Part shown: piece after piece, positions 31,881 through 34,915 of the stretch | How the letters are laid out: each line of letters opens with the position of its first letter | Numbering within the stretch: position 1 is the first letter of the stretch | Notes under the pieces: model-generated | Told to the model about the DNA's origin: nothing | Seen by the model: only the letters and a program-made list of their open reading frames with translations | Database searches by the model: none | Translations under genes and position numbers: made by a program | Source: Clostridiales bacterium | GTDB lineage: Bacteria; Bacillota; Clostridia; Christensenellales; Aristaeellaceae | Reading direction: 5' to 3' | NCBI GenBank assembly: GCA_017577285.1 | Contig: PITV01000003.1 | Coordinates: forward strand, 1 to 34,915 | DNA length: 34,915 nt

Positions 31881-32666
31881 GTGAAAGACATTCTGAAAAA
31901 AATGCTGATCCTGCTGCTGGTAATGGCAGTGCTGCCCGTATGCGCGCCGGCGGAGGAGACCGCCGTTCCCCCGCAGGAGGCGGCGTCAGCCCCCGCGGAG
32001 GAGATCGAGGTGACCGATGAGGAAGTCAACGCGTTTTTCAGCAGAGCGCTGTTCATCGGCGATTCGGTCACATCACAGCTGCGGGTGCGCATCAAAGAGA
32101 TCCAGAAGAAGGACAAATCCTTCATGAAGGGGTGCCGCTATTCCACCGCCCAGAGCTACATGCTGTACAACGGCTCCCGGAAGAACGCCAGCAGCAATAA
32201 TGTGAACCTGACCCTCGGCGGTGAGGAGCTTCCCCTGTGGAAGTGCGTGAAAAAGGCGGGGGCGGATTATGTTTTCATCCTGCTCGGCCTGAATGACTAT
32301 GTGGGCGAAAAGATCGAAAAGGGCATCGGCTGGGTGGACCGCATCATCGATCTGTGCCTGGAGGGAAGCCCCGACACGAAACTGGTGTTCATGTCCCTCA
32401 CGCCCGTCACCCGCTCCTTCTGCCGCAAGAAGGACTACCGCACCATGTGGGATAACTACAACGCCGCCCTGAAAGCAAAGTGCGAGGAACGGGGCGTATA
32501 CTATCTGGATATCGCCACCTCCCTCAAGGATGAGGACGGCTATCTGCCCAAGAAATATACCTCGGACGGGCGCTGCCATCTGAGCAGCGACGGGCTGGAT
32601 ATCTGGCTGGGCGTGCTTCAGGACTTTGCCAGAGACCGCATCCGCGAAGAGCGGGCGGCGCAGTGA
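31881..32666 (+). CDS. Secreted SGNH/GDSL-family hydrolase (GTG start)
   Basis: The 261-aa exported esterase-like protein has the SGNH blocks: FIGDSVTSQL with the nucleophile Ser62 (block I), LLGLNDY with Asn138 (block III) and DGRCHLSSDG with Asp229 and His233 (block V). It thus has a complete Ser-Asp-His set. The signal peptide is LKKMLILLLVMAVLPVCAPA. The ORF-track ATG at 31854 lies upstream of the ribosome binding site; GGAGG with a seven-base spacer points to GTG 31881 as the start. Such enzymes deacetylate or transacetylate sugars. Its place between a CotH gene and MBOAT-DHHW genes suggests work on the same acetylated surface polymer (inference). Confidence 0.9.
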   Translation: MKDILKKMLILLLVMAVLPVCAPAEETAVPPQEAASAPAEEIEVTDEEVNAFFSRALFIGDSVTSQLRVRIKEIQKKDKSFMKGCRYSTAQSYMLYNGSRKNASSNNVNLTLGGEELPLWKCVKKAGADYVFILLGLNDYVGEKIEKGIGWVDRIIDLCLEGSPDTKLVFMSLTPVTRSFCRKKDYRTMWDNYNAALKAKCEERGVYYLDIATSLKDEDGYLPKKYTSDGRCHLSSDGLDIWLGVLQDFARDRIREERAAQ

Positions 32667-32692
32667 ACATTCATGAACGGAGGATCTGTCAT

Positions 32693-33178
32693 ATGAAAAA
32701 CACGAACCGACTCATCGCCCTGATCCTGGCGTGCGTGCTGCTGTGCACCGTAACGGCAGCCTGCGCGGAGGAAGCGGCCCCCGCCGGTGAAGCTGTGCAG
32801 GCCCTTTCCCTGGAAGAGCTCGCCGCCGTCATCCTGCCCGATTTTGAGGATCTGGTCCCCTGGTATGAGGAGGATCTGCTGGATATCATGGGCATCGAGG
32901 GGGATGACTACACCGATTTTGTCTACCTCACCGATGACAGCGGCATGGAAGGCCGCGAGGTGATCGTGCTTTACTGTCCCTCCCCCGAAGCCGCTGAAAG
33001 AGTGCTGGCTTCCGTCACCGCCTATCTGGCCCGCCGCGTAAAGGAAACGCAGAACTATCTGCCGGACGCGTGGGAACTGCTGGATAAAGCCGTGCTCGCG
33101 CAGGACGGGGCGACCGTTCTGATGATCTCCGGCCCGGACGCCGCGGCTGAAGCGGAGGCCTTCCTGGCCGCCGAGTGA
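32693..33178 (+). CDS. DUF4358 secreted protein
   Basis: The 161-aa exported protein has a signal peptide (LIALILACVLLCTVTAACA); the Cys may be lipidated but the -3 Thr is not typical. The domain that follows (~45-160) has LEELAAVILPDFEDLVPW, a YTDFVYLTDDSGMEGREVIVLY block, repeated helical EAAERVLASV segments and ends with EAEAFLAAE. This fits DUF4358, a family common in gut Clostridia beside MBOAT/DHHW genes and without a known reaction. GGAGG nine bases before the ATG at 32693 decides the start; the ORF-track ATG 30 bases earlier overlaps the previous gene. The protein is acidic. Confidence 0.85.
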   Translation: MKNTNRLIALILACVLLCTVTAACAEEAAPAGEAVQALSLEELAAVILPDFEDLVPWYEEDLLDIMGIEGDDYTDFVYLTDDSGMEGREVIVLYCPSPEAAERVLASVTAYLARRVKETQNYLPDAWELLDKAVLAQDGATVLMISGPDAAAEAEAFLAAE

Positions 33179-33194
33179 TCCCGGCGCAATTCAC

Positions 33195-33223
33195 GCGCGG
33201 CGCTGCTGCCGCGCTTCATTCAT
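33195..33223 (+). terminator. Weak terminator or attenuator between DUF4358 and MBOAT
   Basis: A perfect 7-bp stem GCGCGGC / GCCGCGC with a six-base loop is followed by TTCATTCATTT. The T-tract is interrupted, so partial termination is more likely than full. Confidence 0.5.
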
Positions 33224-33242
33224 TTCCGAAAGGATCTCCCCC

Positions 33243-34616
33243 ATGACCTTCTGCTCCTTTACTTTCCTGCTGCTTTTCCTTCCGGCGGTGCTCCTGCTGC
33301 ACAGGCTGCTGCCGGAGAAGGCCAAACGGCCCTTCCTGCTGCTGGCGTCCCTCGTCTTTTACGGCTGGGGCGGTCCGGTATATTTGCTGCTGCTGTTTTT
33401 CATCATGCTGACGGACTGGCTGGGCGCGCTCATCATGGAAAAGACGGGCAGGGCAAGAAAGCTGACCTTCATTATCATCATTATCCTGAATCTGCTGCCC
33501 CTTTTCTTTTTCAAGTATATCGGCCTTCTGCGGGATACCGTCAACGCGCTGCTGGGGCTGGAATGGTCCTTCGCCGATCCCCTGCTGCCGGCGGGCATCT
33601 CCTTTTTCACCTTCCAGGGCATGAGCTATGTGATCGATGTGTACCGCAGGAAGGTGGGGCTGCAGAAGAACCTGATGGTCTTCGGCGTGTACCTCTCCCT
33701 GTTCCCCCAGCTGGTGGCGGGCCCCATCGTCCGCTACAGCGATATTGAGGAGCAGCTGCTGCATCCCGTTCCCGTTTCCGACCGGCAGGTGCTTTCCGGC
33801 ATGAAGCGGTTCTGCACCGGCCTTGCCAAAAAGATCCTTCTGGCGGACAGCTGCGGGCGTCTGGTATCCATGGTGCAGGCCGATTACGCCGCCGCGGGCA
33901 CCGTGGGCACCTGGCTGGCGCTGATCGCCTTCTCCTTTGAGATCTTCTTTGATTTCGCCGGCTATTCCGATATGGCGCTGGGCATCGGCAAGGCTCTGGG
34001 ATTCACCTTCAACGAGAACTTCGACCGCCCCTACCGCGCGGTATCCCTCACGGATTTCTGGCGCCGGTGGCACATGTCCCTGACCACCTGGTTCAAGGAA
34101 TATGTGTACATCCCCCTGGGCGGCAGTCATAAGGGTACGGCGCGCCGGGATCTGAACATCATGATCGTGTGGGCGCTGACGGGCCTGTGGCACGGCGCCG
34201 GCTGGAATTTTGTGCTGTGGGGCGTGTGGTTCGGCGTGCTGCTGATCCTTGAAAAGCGCCTCCTGCTGAACCGGAAATGGTATGAGCGGATCCCCTCCGT
34301 CATCCGCCGTCTGCTGACCTACCTGTTCGTGCTGGCGGGCTGGAGCATTTTCATGGGCGGGGACAAGGGCATGTATATCTCTCTCGCCGGCATGAACGGC
34401 GCGGGATCTCCCGATGTGCTGCGTCAGGCGCTTTGCATGCTGCCGCTGCTGATCCTGTGCGGATGCATCAGTTTCCTGCCCGCGCCGAAGAAGGAATGGC
34501 TGCAGAAGCCGGCCGTGATCCGCGCCGGGGCTGTCTGCGCGGCGGTGCTCTTCGCGCTGTCCCTCTGTTTCCTGTGCGCCAAGGGATACTCCCCCTTCGT
34601 GTATTTCAAGTTTTAA
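33243..34616 (+). CDS. MBOAT-family O-acyltransferase (AlgI/DltB/PatA-like)
   Basis: The 457-aa multi-pass membrane protein is of the AlgI type and moves acyl groups across the membrane to extracellular polymers. It has about eleven hydrophobic segments and the family blocks SLVFYGWGGPVYLLL, PAGISFFTFQGMSYVIDVYR, SLFPQLVAGPIVRY, FDFAGYSDMALGIGKALGF, NFDRPYRAVSLTDFWRRWHMSLTTWFKEYVYIPLGG, and the catalytic His317 in LTGLWHGAGWNF. Everything expected of an active enzyme is present. AAAGGA precedes the ATG. It is followed 12 bp later by a DHHW protein, its usual partner; together they resemble the AlgI-AlgX/AlgJ or PatA-PatB acetylation pairs. The donor (probably acetyl) and acceptor polymer are not determined. 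Confidence 0.95.
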   Translation: MTFCSFTFLLLFLPAVLLLHRLLPEKAKRPFLLLASLVFYGWGGPVYLLLLFFIMLTDWLGALIMEKTGRARKLTFIIIIILNLLPLFFFKYIGLLRDTVNALLGLEWSFADPLLPAGISFFTFQGMSYVIDVYRRKVGLQKNLMVFGVYLSLFPQLVAGPIVRYSDIEEQLLHPVPVSDRQVLSGMKRFCTGLAKKILLADSCGRLVSMVQADYAAAGTVGTWLALIAFSFEIFFDFAGYSDMALGIGKALGFTFNENFDRPYRAVSLTDFWRRWHMSLTTWFKEYVYIPLGGSHKGTARRDLNIMIVWALTGLWHGAGWNFVLWGVWFGVLLILEKRLLLNRKWYERIPSVIRRLLTYLFVLAGWSIFMGGDKGMYISLAGMNGAGSPDVLRQALCMLPLLILCGCISFLPAPKKEWLQKPAVIRAGAVCAAVLFALSLCFLCAKGYSPFVYFKF

Positions 34617-34628
34617 GGGGGATGTGAT

Positions 34629-34915
34629 ATGAGCGAACGGACAAACAGAAAGAATATCCCCGAAAAGATCCTGCTGTACGGCGTCCTGCTCCTGCTGCTG
34701 GCGGGCGGCGTCTATGCCCTCGCGAGCAATGTGACGTTCTCGGGTGCCGAGCGCCGGAACCTGAGCCGGATGCCCGACAGCGTTTCGCTGACAGAATGGT
34801 CCTTCGACAGCGAACTGGAGACCTTCCTCTCAGATCATGTGCCTCACCGCAGACTGCTGGTGGGCGTGAGCAGCACGGTTCAGGCCCTTGCCGGGCAGGG
34901 CATCCTGCTGGGCTC
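34629..34915 (+). CDS. DHHW-family (AlgX/AlgJ-like) protein, partial
   Basis: Only the first 95 codons are in the window; the ORF track does not list this frame because it has no stop. From the ATG at 34629 (AAGGGG eight bases upstream) the protein has a charged start, one membrane segment (ILLYGVLLLLLAGGVYAL), then TFSGAERRNLSRMPD, LETFLSDHVPHRRLLVGV and a GQGILLG end. The 'E-x-R-x-L..P' and 'DHVPHR' elements are the N-terminal signature of DHHW proteins, which act as periplasmic or extracellular acetyl-relay partners of MBOAT enzymes. The active-site region lies beyond the right edge. Confidence 0.85.
   Translation, partial: MSERTNRKNIPEKILLYGVLLLLLAGGVYALASNVTFSGAERRNLSRMPDSVSLTEWSFDSELETFLSDHVPHRRLLVGVSSTVQALAGQGILLG

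Overview
The window is about 35 kb of moderately GC-rich DNA (my estimate is high 50s %, not computed) from a Gram-positive anaerobe of the Clostridia (Bacillota). The evidence is near-consensus housekeeping promoters (TTGACA-like, 16-18 bp spacer, TATAAT-like), strong AGGAGG ribosome binding sites, U-tailed hairpin terminators, a TPP riboswitch with a transcription terminator, an ECF-type thiamine transporter (ThiT), and many secreted proteins with CotH, SH3b, DUF4358, MBOAT and DHHW domains. The set resembles gut or rumen Christensenellales-type genomes; that placement is an inference from gene content, not a database result.

Layout. (1) Positions 1-6740, minus strand: a continuous translation-machinery cluster transcribed right to left, rpsL-rpsG-fusA-tuf-rpmG-secE-nusG-rplK-rplA (rplA runs off the left edge), from one strong promoter at 6711-6739. 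The str block (S12, S7, EF-G, EF-Tu) lies directly upstream of the L33/SecE/NusG/L11/L1 block. S12 carries Arg at position 88, where Lys is almost invariant. (2) 6799-13446: secreted or surface proteins. These are a triple-SH3b protein behind a long structured leader, a CotH-kinase-like protein, and on the opposite strand a lipoprotein-like PIG-L deacetylase followed by a second CotH protein. (3) 13447-15110: a 620-bp non-coding spacer holding a long pyrimidine tract and eight exactly 10-bp-phased CCGCAT units, then the strongly expressed GAPDH gene with its own promoter and terminator. (4) 15150-19430: an unrecognised 116-aa protein with its own promoter, a DUF2130 nuclease-like protein, and on the other strand a large secreted HtrA-like protease fused to Sel1 repeats, a Thr/Pro-rich minisatellite linker and an SH3b domain.

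(5) 19505-22442: thiT under TPP-riboswitch control, a YfbR-type 5'-deoxynucleotidase, a small membrane-anchored DUF3574-like protein, and deoxyribose-phosphate aldolase; the nucleotidase and aldolase fit nucleotide salvage. (6) 22470-27460: a minus-strand pair (DUF362 ferredoxin-like protein, then DAHP synthase) and a plus-strand pair (AlaA-like aminotransferase, then malic enzyme) that both act around pyruvate. (7) 27490-34915: a minus-strand lipoprotein plus SurA/PrsA-like foldase pair, then a plus-strand surface-modification locus: a 95-aa conserved-looking protein overlapping a Lamin-tail/CotH protein, an SGNH hydrolase, a DUF4358 protein, an MBOAT O-acyltransferase and a DHHW/AlgX-like partner that is cut by the right edge. 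MBOAT, DHHW and SGNH together suggest O-acetylation of an extracellular or wall polymer.

No rRNA, tRNA, CRISPR array, insertion sequence, prophage or origin was seen. The least explained items are the phased 10-bp repeats, the structured leader before the SH3b gene, the 116-aa orphan, and the repeated use of CotH-like kinases next to polysaccharide-modifying enzymes.
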